Origin: an uncultured Clostridia bacterium
GTDB lineage: Bacteria > Bacillota > Clostridia > Christensenellales > Borkfalkiaceae
Assembly: GCA_930989535.1 (NCBI GenBank)
Contig: CAKNLK010000017.1
Coordinates: forward strand, 1 to 50,402
Direction: 5' to 3'
DNA length: 50,402 nt
The first letter of the stretch is position 1. The number at the start of each line of letters is the position of its first letter. Of the stretch, positions 26,546 to 33,973 are shown one piece after another. The position numbers were made by a program, and so were the translations under genes. A model generated the notes under the pieces. That model was given only the letters and a program-made list of their open reading frames with translations, made no database searches and had not been told where the DNA came from.

Positions 26546-26662
26546 GCGATTACGGCAGGTTTTGTAAAATTCGGCAAAGTGCTACGCAGGCGGTCGGATT
26601 TTTTATACATAGGCACAATTTTTCATAATTCCCCTTATAATGGAATAAGGCGGAGGAAGTGT

Positions 26663-27337
26663 ATGAAAATTCGGTTTGTGACGGAAGGCGGGTTAAACGA
26701 GTATTGGGAAGGGGCGAAGCGCGAAGACTGCGATTTGCTCGTGTTCGGTTTCGAGGGCTTGGGAGAGGTGGATTACCGCCGGGAACTCGCGGGGGAAACC
26801 TCCAAACTCGAGGATATGGCGATTTTAAGCCGCGAGGCGGGCTGTACCGTCGTGGCGGGGTGCTATACCGATTCGCGCGGGGTGCGCCGCAAGAGCGCCG
26901 CCGTCGCCGAAAGAGGGAGAATTTTGGGCGTCGCGGATATGCTGCACGTCACCGAGCCGAGCGAATTCAAGGGCGGCGCGCACCTGAAAGTGTATGAGAC
27001 GGGCGCGGGGAAAATCGGCGTCTGCGTGGGGGAGGATTTGTTCTTTCCGTCGGTGTGCGAGTCGTTGGCGCTGTTCGACGCGGACGTCATCGTCAGCGTG
27101 TTCGGGCCGGTGGAGGACTTCGTGCCCCAGTTGATGGCGCGCGCGTGCGCCTTTTGCTCGGGTGTAAATGTGTGCATGTGCGCATCGGGCGTGGCGCAAA
27201 TCGCGTCGCCGGACGGGGAAATGCGCATGCGCGCCGCGAAAAAGGAGTGCGATTTTGAATTTGCCCCCGCCCGCGAATACCGCCTGACCACCGTGCGCAC
27301 CCGGGGATTGGCGAGGAAGGTGCGGGAGGACTACTAA
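26663..27337 (+). CDS. Nitrilase-fold protein lacking catalytic Lys and Cys
   Basis: 224 residues. The carbon-nitrogen hydrolase fold is seen in LLVFGFEGLGEVDY (Glu position E31), the ILGVADMLHV strand and GKIGVCVGEDLFFPS. In active members the second motif has Lys (RKxHL); here the position is M93. The nucleophile in GxxxCxD is Cys; here it is G123, with a Cys two residues earlier that does not align. The protein is also shorter than usual (260-300). It is therefore unlikely to be an amidase and may bind a ligand or partner. The start has GGAGGAAG upstream. Repeat copy D begins 8 bases after the stop. Confidence 0.72.
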   Translation: MKIRFVTEGGLNEYWEGAKREDCDLLVFGFEGLGEVDYRRELAGETSKLEDMAILSREAGCTVVAGCYTDSRGVRRKSAAVAERGRILGVADMLHVTEPSEFKGGAHLKVYETGAGKIGVCVGEDLFFPSVCESLALFDADVIVSVFGPVEDFVPQLMARACAFCSGVNVCMCASGVAQIASPDGEMRMRAAKKECDFEFAPAREYRLTTVRTRGLARKVREDY

Positions 27338-27345
27338 AATTTTCT

Positions 27346-27600
27346 CGCAGATTTTGTTTTAAGCAGATAAAACAAAATCTTGCGAATTGGAGGGGAAACC
27401 CGAACGTTTTTCCCCTTACAGCGGCATTTTTAAGGGCACACATATTATTATATTGCCGCTGTTTCACCCCTTCCGTGAGCCGAGGTATCGGCAAATAGGG
27501 GTGCGCAGCGCAAAAGCGCGGTTTTGCTTGCGCGAAAGATAATTATAAAATATAAAACCGCAAATTCACGGAAAATCGTAGCGGAGCGAGATTTTCGTGA
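27346..27600 (-). repeat. Structured repeat copy D, minus sense
   Basis: Read on minus: hairpin 27566-27600 (arms of TCACGGAAAATC/GATTTTCGTGA type); P0' GCAAAA (27510-27515)/TTTTGC (27522-27527) inside GCGC/GCGC; CTATTTG; P1 CCGA (27480-27483)/TCGG (27488-27491) with loop TACC in element sense; GGGGTGAA; P2 27418-27426 with 27454-27462, 9 perfect pairs around a loop with TGTGCCCTTAAA; P3 AGGGGAAA (27391-27398)/TTTCCCCT (27409-27416); P4 27346-27384 with one bulged base. P4 starts 8 bases after the stop of the nitrilase-fold gene. It fills most of the 332-base gap before the CBS gene, whose promoter follows. Confidence 0.82.
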
Positions 27601-27622
27601 ACAAGGATTTTCAAAAAAACTC

Positions 27623-27651
27623 TTTTCAAATGCCCCGCGGCGTGGTATAAT
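27623..27651 (+). promoter_or_regulatory. Promoter of the HEPN-like/CBS gene
   Basis: TTTTCA (27623-27628), 17-base spacer, TATAAT (27646-27651), 18 bases before the start codon. Confidence 0.65.
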
Positions 27652-27669
27652 GGAAAAAGGAGAAATACT

Positions 27670-28392
27670 ATGGATATCAGCAACGCCACGGAGTTTATTG
27701 CCTGTTACAACAAAATCGATTCGCAGCTGCGCGATTTGTACGGCTTCAAACCCTCGCAGCCTTTTACCGACGTGGTGCGGCGCAGCGCGGAAAAGAACGC
27801 CGTCGTCCGCAAGTACGAAAACGAGCTCGCCGACTACGCGCGCCTGCGCAACGCCATCGTGCACCAAAGCACGGACGGCCGCATCATCGCCGTGCCCTGC
27901 GACGACGTGGTGGAGAATATCCGCCTCATCGAGCGCCTGCTCTGCTCCCCGCCCACGGTGGGGGAAACGCTGGAGGATAAGCGCATCGTCAGCATCGAGG
28001 CGGAGCTTTCCCTCAGGCAGGCGGTCATGCTCATGGCGCGCACGGGTTATTCCAACATCCCCGTCTACCGCGGCAAGCGCATGATTGGGATTATCAACAA
28101 CCGCCGCGTGCTGCGCGAGCTGGGCGATGTCCTCGCGCAGGGGCGCAGCGCCGACGCGTGGCTCTCCGAAACGCCCGTTGCGGACATTCTCGCCGAATCC
28201 GACCTCTTTGTCTATTATAAATATATCGGCAAAAAAGATTCCGTGCAGGCAATCGTCGACGCCTTCGAGGAGAACCGCAAACTGCTCGCCGTGTGCGTGT
28301 CCGAAAACGGCAGGGCGGGCGAGCGCATCGTCAATTTCGTCACCTCCGCCGACCTCCCGCGCATCAATAAGCTGTTGGAAGATTATCAGTAG
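27670..28392 (+). CDS. HEPN-like domain fused to a CBS pair
   Basis: 240 residues. The N-terminal 95 residues are helical and contain RLRNAIVH, where R60-N61-x3-H65 fits the Rx4H (polar after Arg) motif of HEPN domains, many of which are RNases or nucleotide-binding. The C-terminal part has two CBS motifs (about 108-165, ending YSNIPVYRGKRMIGIINNRRVLREL, and about 172-232), which usually sense adenine nucleotides. AAAAGGAG lies 9 bases before the ATG. It is a single-gene unit between repeat copy D and the ileS T-box. The CBS call is secure; HEPN is by eye. Confidence 0.78.
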   Translation: MDISNATEFIACYNKIDSQLRDLYGFKPSQPFTDVVRRSAEKNAVVRKYENELADYARLRNAIVHQSTDGRIIAVPCDDVVENIRLIERLLCSPPTVGETLEDKRIVSIEAELSLRQAVMLMARTGYSNIPVYRGKRMIGIINNRRVLRELGDVLAQGRSADAWLSETPVADILAESDLFVYYKYIGKKDSVQAIVDAFEENRKLLAVCVSENGRAGERIVNFVTSADLPRINKLLEDYQ

Positions 28393-28455
28393 CCCGCGCG
28401 CGGGCGGCAATCCGCCGCGTTCCGCCGAAAATTCGGGCGGGGCGGGTAAAATCGC

Positions 28456-28484
28456 TTTACAAACGCGGCGATTCCTGTTACAAT
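28456..28484 (+). promoter_or_regulatory. ileS promoter
   Basis: TTTACA (28456-28461), 17-base spacer, TACAAT (28479-28484). Transcription would start near 28491, leaving a leader of about 270 bases. Confidence 0.8.
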
Positions 28485-28490
28485 AACAAC

Positions 28491-28734
28491 AATATAAATA
28501 CAGGCGATTACAAAGGACAAGCCCTTTGCGATTCCGCTCCACAGAGAGCCGCGGCAGGTGAAAGGCGGCGGGCAGGGCGCGAACGGGTATCCCCTTTCAG
28601 CCCGCCGGGCGAAATTTATAAAAGAGTAGCCCCGCGCGCGGTTATTTCCACCGCGTTACCAACAGGGGCGTATGTCAGTATGTTTTGGTGGGCCCTTTTG
28701 TTTCCGAAAACGAGAGGGCTTTTGTTTATTTTGT
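28491..28734 (+). promoter_or_regulatory. T-box leader with isoleucine specifier and terminator
   Basis: T-box landmarks in order: AAAGGACAAG near the 5' end, AGAGAG (28543-28548) and GGTGAAA of the stem I apex, specifier codon ATC (28589-28591, Ile) in a GAACGGGTATC loop, AGTAG (28625-28629) and CGTTACC (28654-28660) of the central stem. An intrinsic terminator (28692-28703 with 28708-28719, then TTTTTGTTTATTTT) ends 25 bases before ileS. CAACAGGG (28660-28667) can pair with CCCTTTTG (28693-28700) as antiterminator. The candidate tRNA-end-binding bulge is TGGTG (28686-28690), not the full consensus UGGNACC. Uncharged tRNA-Ile should raise ileS expression. Confidence 0.78.
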
Positions 28735-28759
28735 AAGCTATTCCGCAAGGAGAAAACGC

Positions 28760-31700
28760 ATGGATAAAGAGAAGAAAATGTATTCCAAGGTCGATACCTC
28801 GATGAATTTCGTCGGCCGCGAGCAGGAAGTCATCGATTTCTGGAACGAGAACCGCGTCTTTGAAGACAGCATCAAAGAGCACGAGGGAGGGGAGGAGTTC
28901 TCCTTCTACGACGGCCCCCCGACGGCGAACGGCAAGCCGCACATCGGGCATATCCTCACGCGCGTCATGAAGGACATCATCCCCCGCTATCAGACGATGA
29001 AGGGCAAGCACGTCCTCCGAAAGGCGGGCTGGGATACGCACGGCCTGCCCGTCGAGCTGGAGGTGGAAAAGCTCCTCGGCATGGACGGCAAGCAGGACAT
29101 CGAAAAGTACGGCATCGAGCCGTTCATCAAAAAGTGCAAAGAGAGCGTCTGGAAATACAAGGGCGAATGGGAGAAAATGTCCGAGCGCGTCGGCTACTGG
29201 GCGGACATGGAGAACCCGTACGTCACCTACGACGACAAGTACATCGAGTCGGTGTGGTGGGCGCTCAAAGAAATCTGGAAAAAGGGGCTTCTGTACAAGG
29301 GGCATAAAATCGTCCCGTACTGCCCGCGCTGCGGCACCGCGCTCTCCTCGCACGAGGTCGCACAGGGGTACAAGGACGTCAAGGAGACCTCCGTCTTTGT
29401 CCGCTTTAAGCGCAAGGGCCTGGAAAACAGCTATTTCCTTGCGTGGACGACTACGCCGTGGACGCTCCCGTCCAACGTGGCGCTGTGCATGAACGCCGCC
29501 GAGGACTACGTCGAAATCGAGGCGGAGGACGGCGCGCATTACGTCTTGGCGCAGGCGCTCGTTCCCTCGCTGTTTGAGGAGGGGACGTATAAAACGCTGT
29601 CCGTCAAAAAGGGCAAGGACTACGAATACGCCGAATACGAGCCGCTCTTCCCGTACGCGGAGGGCAGCTACCGCGAAAAGGCGCACTACGTCGTGTGCGA
29701 CGGGTACGTCACGCTGACGGACGGCACGGGCATCGTACACATCGCGCCCGCCTTCGGCGAGGACGACTACCGCGTCGGGCAGAAGTACGGCCTGCCCGTC
29801 GTCAACATGGTGGACGAGCGCGGCTGTTTCAAGCCCGCCGTCACCGATTTCGCGGGTACGTTCGTCAAAAAAGCGGACAAGGGCATCATCGCCATGCTCA
29901 AAGAGAAGGGGCTGCTGTTCAAGGAACTCATGTACGAACACAGCTATCCGCACTGCTGGCGGTGCGACACGCCGCTCCTGTACTACGCCCGCGAGAGCTG
30001 GTTCATCAAGGTCACGGCGGTCAAGGACGAACTCATCAAGGCGAACAATTCCGTCAACTGGATGCCCGAAACGATCAAAACGGGGCGCATGGGCAACTTC
30101 CTCGAAAACGTCATCGACTGGGGGCTCTCGCGCGACCGCTACTGGGGCACGCCGCTGCCCGTTTGGGTATGCGAAAAGTGCGGCAAGGTGCACGTCATCG
30201 GCAGCAAGGCGGAACTCAAGGAAAAGTGCGGCATTTCGGGCGACATCGAACTGCACCGCCCGTACATCGACAACTGCACCTTCGGGTGCGAGTGCGGCGG
30301 CACGATGAAGCGCACGCCCGAGGTCATCGACTGCTGGTTCGATTCCGGTTCCATGCCCTTCGCGCAGTACCATTACCCGTTTGAAAACAAGGACTTATTC
30401 GACGAAACTTTCCCCGCCGACTTCATCTCCGAGGCGGTCGACCAGACGCGCGGCTGGTTCTACACCCTGCTCGTCATCTCGACGATTTTGTTCGGCAAGG
30501 CTCCCTTCAAAAACTGCATTGTTTTGGGGCACGTGAACGACAAAAACGGCGTCAAAATGTCCAAGCACAAGGGCAACGTCGTCGACCCGTGGAGCGTGCT
30601 CGACAAGCAGGGCGCCGACGCGGTGCGCTGGTATTTCTACACGGCGAGCGCGCCGTGGATTCCTTCCCGCTTCTATCCCGAGGCGGTTTCGGAGGCGCAG
30701 CGCCGCTATATGGGCCCGCTGTGGAACAGCTACGCCTTCTTCGTGCTGTATGCGGACATCGACAAATACGACCCGAGCAAGTACGACCTCAAAAAGTGCA
30801 AACTCACGCTGATGGATAAGTTTATCCTCAGCAAGCTCAATACCCTCATTCAGACGGTGGACAAGGGGCTGAACGAGTACGACATCACCGACAGCGCCCG
30901 CGCATTGCAGGATTTTGTGGACGTTCTCTCCAACTGGTACGTGCGCCGCGGCCGCGAGCGGTACTGGGGCAAGGAGATGACGGAGGACAAGGCGGCGGCG
31001 TACACCACGCTGTACACCGTTCTCGTCACCCTCGCCAAGCTCACCGCGCCGTTCACGCCGTTCATCGCCGAGCAGATGTACCAAAACCTCGTGCCGAACT
31101 TCTATAAGGACGCGCCCAAATCGGTGCATATGTGCGCCTTCCCCGTCTGCGACGAGTCCGCCATCGATAAAGAGCTCGAAAAGGGCATGGATTCGGTGCT
31201 GGAAGTGGTCGTTTTGGGGCGCGCCGCGCGCAACGCGGGCAACCTCAAAAACCGCCAGCCGCTCGCAGAGATGGTCGTGGCGACCGAGCGCGACCTCGAT
31301 TTGAACGACGAACTGAAGGGAGTCATCCTCGACGAGCTGAATATCAAAAAGATGACGGAGGCGAAGGACGCGTCCGCGCTCGTAACCTATAAATTAAAGC
31401 CGCAGATGAAGACGCTGGGGCCCAAATACGGCAAACTTTTGAACGGCATCCGCTCCTTCCTCGAAACGTGCAACGGCGCCGAGGTCGTGGCGGCCGTACG
31501 AAACGGCGGCACCTTTAAAACGGAGATTTCCGGCGCGGAAGTGGAGCTTTGCGAGGAAGATCTGCTCATCTCCACCGAGAGCGCGGAGGGCTACATCTCC
31601 GCGAGCGATAAGGGAATCACCGTCGCGCTGGATACAAAACTCACGCCCGAACTCATCGACGAGGGCATCGAGCGCGAGCTCATCTCCAAATTGCAGACGA

Positions 31701-31915
31701 TGCGCAAGGAGGCGGGCTTCGAGGTCACCGACCGCATCCGCGTGTACTACGCGGCGGAGGGGCAGGCTGCCAAGGTGCTCGAAGGGCATAAAGACGCCAT
31801 CGCCAAGGTCGTTCTGGCGGACGGCATTGAGGCGGGCAGCGCCGAGGGCTACACCAAGGAATGGGATTTCGGCGACGAAAAGGCGACGCTGACGGTTGTA
31901 AAATCGGCTCGGTGA
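28760..31915 (+). CDS. ileS: Isoleucine-tRNA ligase
   Basis: 1051 residues, class I aminoacyl-tRNA synthetase. HIGH is at 60-63 (GKPHIGHIL), the CP1 editing domain is in the middle, and KMSKH at 599-603. A Cys-rich C-terminal zinc finger is not evident. The length and sequence style (GWDTHGLPVELEVEKLLG) fit the longer IleS2/eukaryote-like type rather than the 920-residue IleS1; IleS2 enzymes are often less sensitive to mupirocin, which is family knowledge, not seen here. The ATG at 28760 has AAGGAG 7 bases upstream; the earlier in-frame start lies inside the T-box terminator. Control is by the T-box. Confidence 0.96.
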   Translation: MDKEKKMYSKVDTSMNFVGREQEVIDFWNENRVFEDSIKEHEGGEEFSFYDGPPTANGKPHIGHILTRVMKDIIPRYQTMKGKHVLRKAGWDTHGLPVELEVEKLLGMDGKQDIEKYGIEPFIKKCKESVWKYKGEWEKMSERVGYWADMENPYVTYDDKYIESVWWALKEIWKKGLLYKGHKIVPYCPRCGTALSSHEVAQGYKDVKETSVFVRFKRKGLENSYFLAWTTTPWTLPSNVALCMNAAEDYVEIEAEDGAHYVLAQALVPSLFEEGTYKTLSVKKGKDYEYAEYEPLFPYAEGSYREKAHYVVCDGYVTLTDGTGIVHIAPAFGEDDYRVGQKYGLPVVNMVDERGCFKPAVTDFAGTFVKKADKGIIAMLKEKGLLFKELMYEHSYPHCWRCDTPLLYYARESWFIKVTAVKDELIKANNSVNWMPETIKTGRMGNFLENVIDWGLSRDRYWGTPLPVWVCEKCGKVHVIGSKAELKEKCGISGDIELHRPYIDNCTFGCECGGTMKRTPEVIDCWFDSGSMPFAQYHYPFENKDLFDETFPADFISEAVDQTRGWFYTLLVISTILFGKAPFKNCIVLGHVNDKNGVKMSKHKGNVVDPWSVLDKQGADAVRWYFYTASAPWIPSRFYPEAVSEAQRRYMGPLWNSYAFFVLYADIDKYDPSKYDLKKCKLTLMDKFILSKLNTLIQTVDKGLNEYDITDSARALQDFVDVLSNWYVRRGRERYWGKEMTEDKAAAYTTLYTVLVTLAKLTAPFTPFIAEQMYQNLVPNFYKDAPKSVHMCAFPVCDESAIDKELEKGMDSVLEVVVLGRAARNAGNLKNRQPLAEMVVATERDLDLNDELKGVILDELNIKKMTEAKDASALVTYKLKPQMKTLGPKYGKLLNGIRSFLETCNGAEVVAAVRNGGTFKTEISGAEVELCEEDLLISTESAEGYISASDKGITVALDTKLTPELIDEGIERELISKLQTMRKEAGFEVTDRIRVYYAAEGQAAKVLEGHKDAIAKVVLADGIEAGSAEGYTKEWDFGDEKATLTVVKSAR

Positions 31916-31922
31916 AAGCAAA

Positions 31923-32238
31923 CACGGAAAATCGCAGGCAACAGCTTGCCGAGATTTTCGTGAGGTGTATCTGTAACAGAGAAAGCGCGGCACATTTATA
32001 AACAGAATTTTATAAAAAATCGCGCAAGGAAAATCACATTTTTCCGCGGCGCACCCCAACTTGCAAACGCTTTTGCTTTTGCGGGAAAGGTGAGCCGAGC
32101 GAATTAAAAATTTGAGTGCCCTTAAAACTCGCGAGGCGAGGAAAACCCTGCGGATAGCCCGCAAGGCGGGCGTGCCCGCGGGGTTGTCCTGAATCACGGA
32201 AAATCGCAGGCAACAGCTTGCCGAGATTTTCGTGAGGT
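31923..32238 (+). repeat. Structured repeat copy E with identical terminal hairpins
   Basis: Bounded by two identical 44-base direct repeats, 31923-31966 and 32195-32238, each a hairpin with arms CACGGAAAATC/GATTTTCGTG and loop CAGC. Between them: P0' GGAAAA (32028-32033)/TTTTCC (32040-32045) within GCGC/GCGC; CAACTTG; P1 GCAAA (32053-32057)/TTTGC (32062-32066); P2 GCC-GA-GCGA (32094-32102)/TCGC-GA-GGC (32129-32137), in which a tandem GA/GA mismatch interrupts 7 pairs; an enlarged P3 with AGG/CCT, AACCC/GGGTT and GCGG/CCGC (32139-32190). It starts 8 bases after the ileS stop and ends 7 bases before the methyltransferase start, filling the 330-base gap. Confidence 0.85.
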
Positions 32239-32245
32239 AAAAACC

Positions 32246-33103
32246 ATGCATATCGCAGAAGATTGGAAAGATTATAAAATCATCGCCACGGGCGACGGCT
32301 ACAAACTGGAACAGTGGAAGGACGTCGTTCTCCTGCGCCCCGACCCGCAGGTCATTTGGGCGGCGCAGCGCGACCTCTTTGCCTACCCCGGCATCCACGC
32401 CGTCTACCGCCGCAGCGACAAGGGCGGCGGTGCGTGGGAATACCGCAAGCAGATGCCCGCCGAGTGGGAGGTTGCCTATAAAGACCTCCATTTCAAGGTC
32501 AAGCCGATGGGCTTCAAGCACACGGGGCTGTTCCCCGAACAGGCGGCAAACTGGGAGGTCATGTCCTCGCTCATCAAAAACGCGGGGCGCAAGATCAAGG
32601 TTTTGAACCTCTTCGCCTATACGGGCGGGGCGACGGTCGCCTGCACCAAGGCGGGCGCGGAAGTCACGCACGTCGACGCGGCCAAGGGCATGGTCGAGCG
32701 CGCGGGCGAAAACGCGCGGCTCTCGGGCATTCACAGCGGCATCCGCTACATCATCGACGACTGCAAAAAGTTCGTTCTGCGGGAAATACGGCGGGGGAAC
32801 AGGTACGACGCAATCATCATGGATCCGCCCTCCTACGGCCGCGGCCCGGGCGGGGAAATGTGGAAAATCGAGGAGAGCCTCTTTCCCTTCGTGCAGCTGT
32901 GCGAGCAGGTGCTCTCGGACGAGCCGCTCTTTTTCCTCATCAACAGCTATACGACGGGCCTGCAGCCCGCCGTCCTATACAATATATTAAAACTGTGCCT
33001 GCGGGGGCGGCAGGGGAGCATCGACGCTTACGAAGTCGGGCTTCCCACCGAGGAGGGAATCCCCCTTCCCTGCGGCGCGGGAGGGATTTATATTCATGGA
33101 TGA
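32246..33103 (+). CDS. Class I SAM methyltransferase, RlmI/RlmL-like
   Basis: 285 residues. A small N-terminal region, then a Rossmann methyltransferase: motif I LNLFAYTGGATVAC (about 119-132), HVDAAKGMVERA as motif II, DDCKKFV as motif III, and the catalytic IIMDPPSYGRG (about 191-201). This DPPxY arrangement is typical of 23S rRNA m5C/m2G methyltransferases. It overlaps the following pseudouridine synthase gene by 8 bases, so two RNA-modifying enzymes are translationally coupled. The exact nucleotide modified is unknown. Confidence 0.88.
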   Translation: MHIAEDWKDYKIIATGDGYKLEQWKDVVLLRPDPQVIWAAQRDLFAYPGIHAVYRRSDKGGGAWEYRKQMPAEWEVAYKDLHFKVKPMGFKHTGLFPEQAANWEVMSSLIKNAGRKIKVLNLFAYTGGATVACTKAGAEVTHVDAAKGMVERAGENARLSGIHSGIRYIIDDCKKFVLREIRRGNRYDAIIMDPPSYGRGPGGEMWKIEESLFPFVQLCEQVLSDEPLFFLINSYTTGLQPAVLYNILKLCLRGRQGSIDAYEVGLPTEEGIPLPCGAGGIYIHG

Positions 33104-33791
33104 ACTCAACATCTTGCATGAGGACAACCACATCATCGTCGTTTTAAAGCCGCAGGGCGTTCCGACCTGCGGCGACGAGAGCGGCGACGACAGCCTGCTC
33201 GAACAGGTGCGCCGCTACATCAAGGAGACGTACAACAAGCCCGGCAACGTATACGTCGGGCTCATTCACCGTCTGGACAGGCCGACGGGCGGCGTCATGG
33301 TGTTTGCCAAGACGAGCAAAGCCGCTTCCCGCCTCGCCGAGCAGATGCGCAGCGGCGACTTTGAAAAGCGCTACCTCGCCGTTCTGGCGGGCGTGCCCAA
33401 AGAGCCGCAGGCAAAGCTCGTCAACTACCTCAAAAAGAACGCCGTCAACAACATGGTCTACGTCTGCCCGCCCACCACCGACGGGGCGAAGATGGCGTCG
33501 CTGGAATACTTCGTCAAAGAGGAAAAGGGGGGCTGCGCGCTCGTCGAAGTCAAGCTGCACACGGGCAGAACGCATCAAATCCGCGTGCAGATGGCGAACA
33601 TCGGCGCGCCGGTGTATGGAGATATGCGTTACGGCGGCGAAAATGCCAAAAAGGGCAACCTCGCGCTGTGGGCGTATTCGCTCACGTTCACCCATCCCGT
33701 CACCAAGGAGCGGCTGCGCTTTATGGCCGGCCCGCCCGAAGACGGCTCGCCCTGGAAGCATTTTGACCTCTCCAAAATCTACGATTTGTGA
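33096..33791 (+). CDS. RluA-family pseudouridine synthase
   Basis: 231 residues. Catalytic motif HRLDRPTGGVMVFAKT with Asp D61; C-terminal GRTHQIRVQMANIGAPVYGD is the second family signature. There is no S4 domain at the N-terminus (it starts with NILHEDNHIIVVLKPQGV), as in RluA/RluC-like short forms. It isomerises uridines in rRNA or tRNA; position unknown. Its start lies inside the end of the methyltransferase gene. Confidence 0.92.
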   Translation: MDELNILHEDNHIIVVLKPQGVPTCGDESGDDSLLEQVRRYIKETYNKPGNVYVGLIHRLDRPTGGVMVFAKTSKAASRLAEQMRSGDFEKRYLAVLAGVPKEPQAKLVNYLKKNAVNNMVYVCPPTTDGAKMASLEYFVKEEKGGCALVEVKLHTGRTHQIRVQMANIGAPVYGDMRYGGENAKKGNLALWAYSLTFTHPVTKERLRFMAGPPEDGSPWKHFDLSKIYDL

Positions 33792-33859
33792 TTGTTTGGT
33801 AAAAACTGGAAAAAGCGGGCGCAAAAAGTTAAAATTTTGGCGAAAGGGAAAAAATGCGT

Positions 33860-33888
33860 TTGACAAAAGCCCGCATATAATGTAAAAT
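33860..33888 (+). promoter_or_regulatory. Promoter of the surface protein gene
   Basis: TTGACA (33860-33865), 17-base spacer, TAAAAT (33883-33888). The 3' end of the upstream pseudouridine synthase gene has no clear terminator. Confidence 0.8.
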
Positions 33889-33973
33889 ATTCAAGTACAT
33901 GTAATTTACGGGGAGGAGTGCGCCCGTGCGTGCCCGCCCCGCTAACACTAATTTGCGATTTGGGAGCAAAGGA

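Noticed and set aside
28685-28759. Upstream start of ileS at 28685
   Set aside because: That codon and the next 50 bases form the T-box terminator; 28760 has a proper ribosome site.
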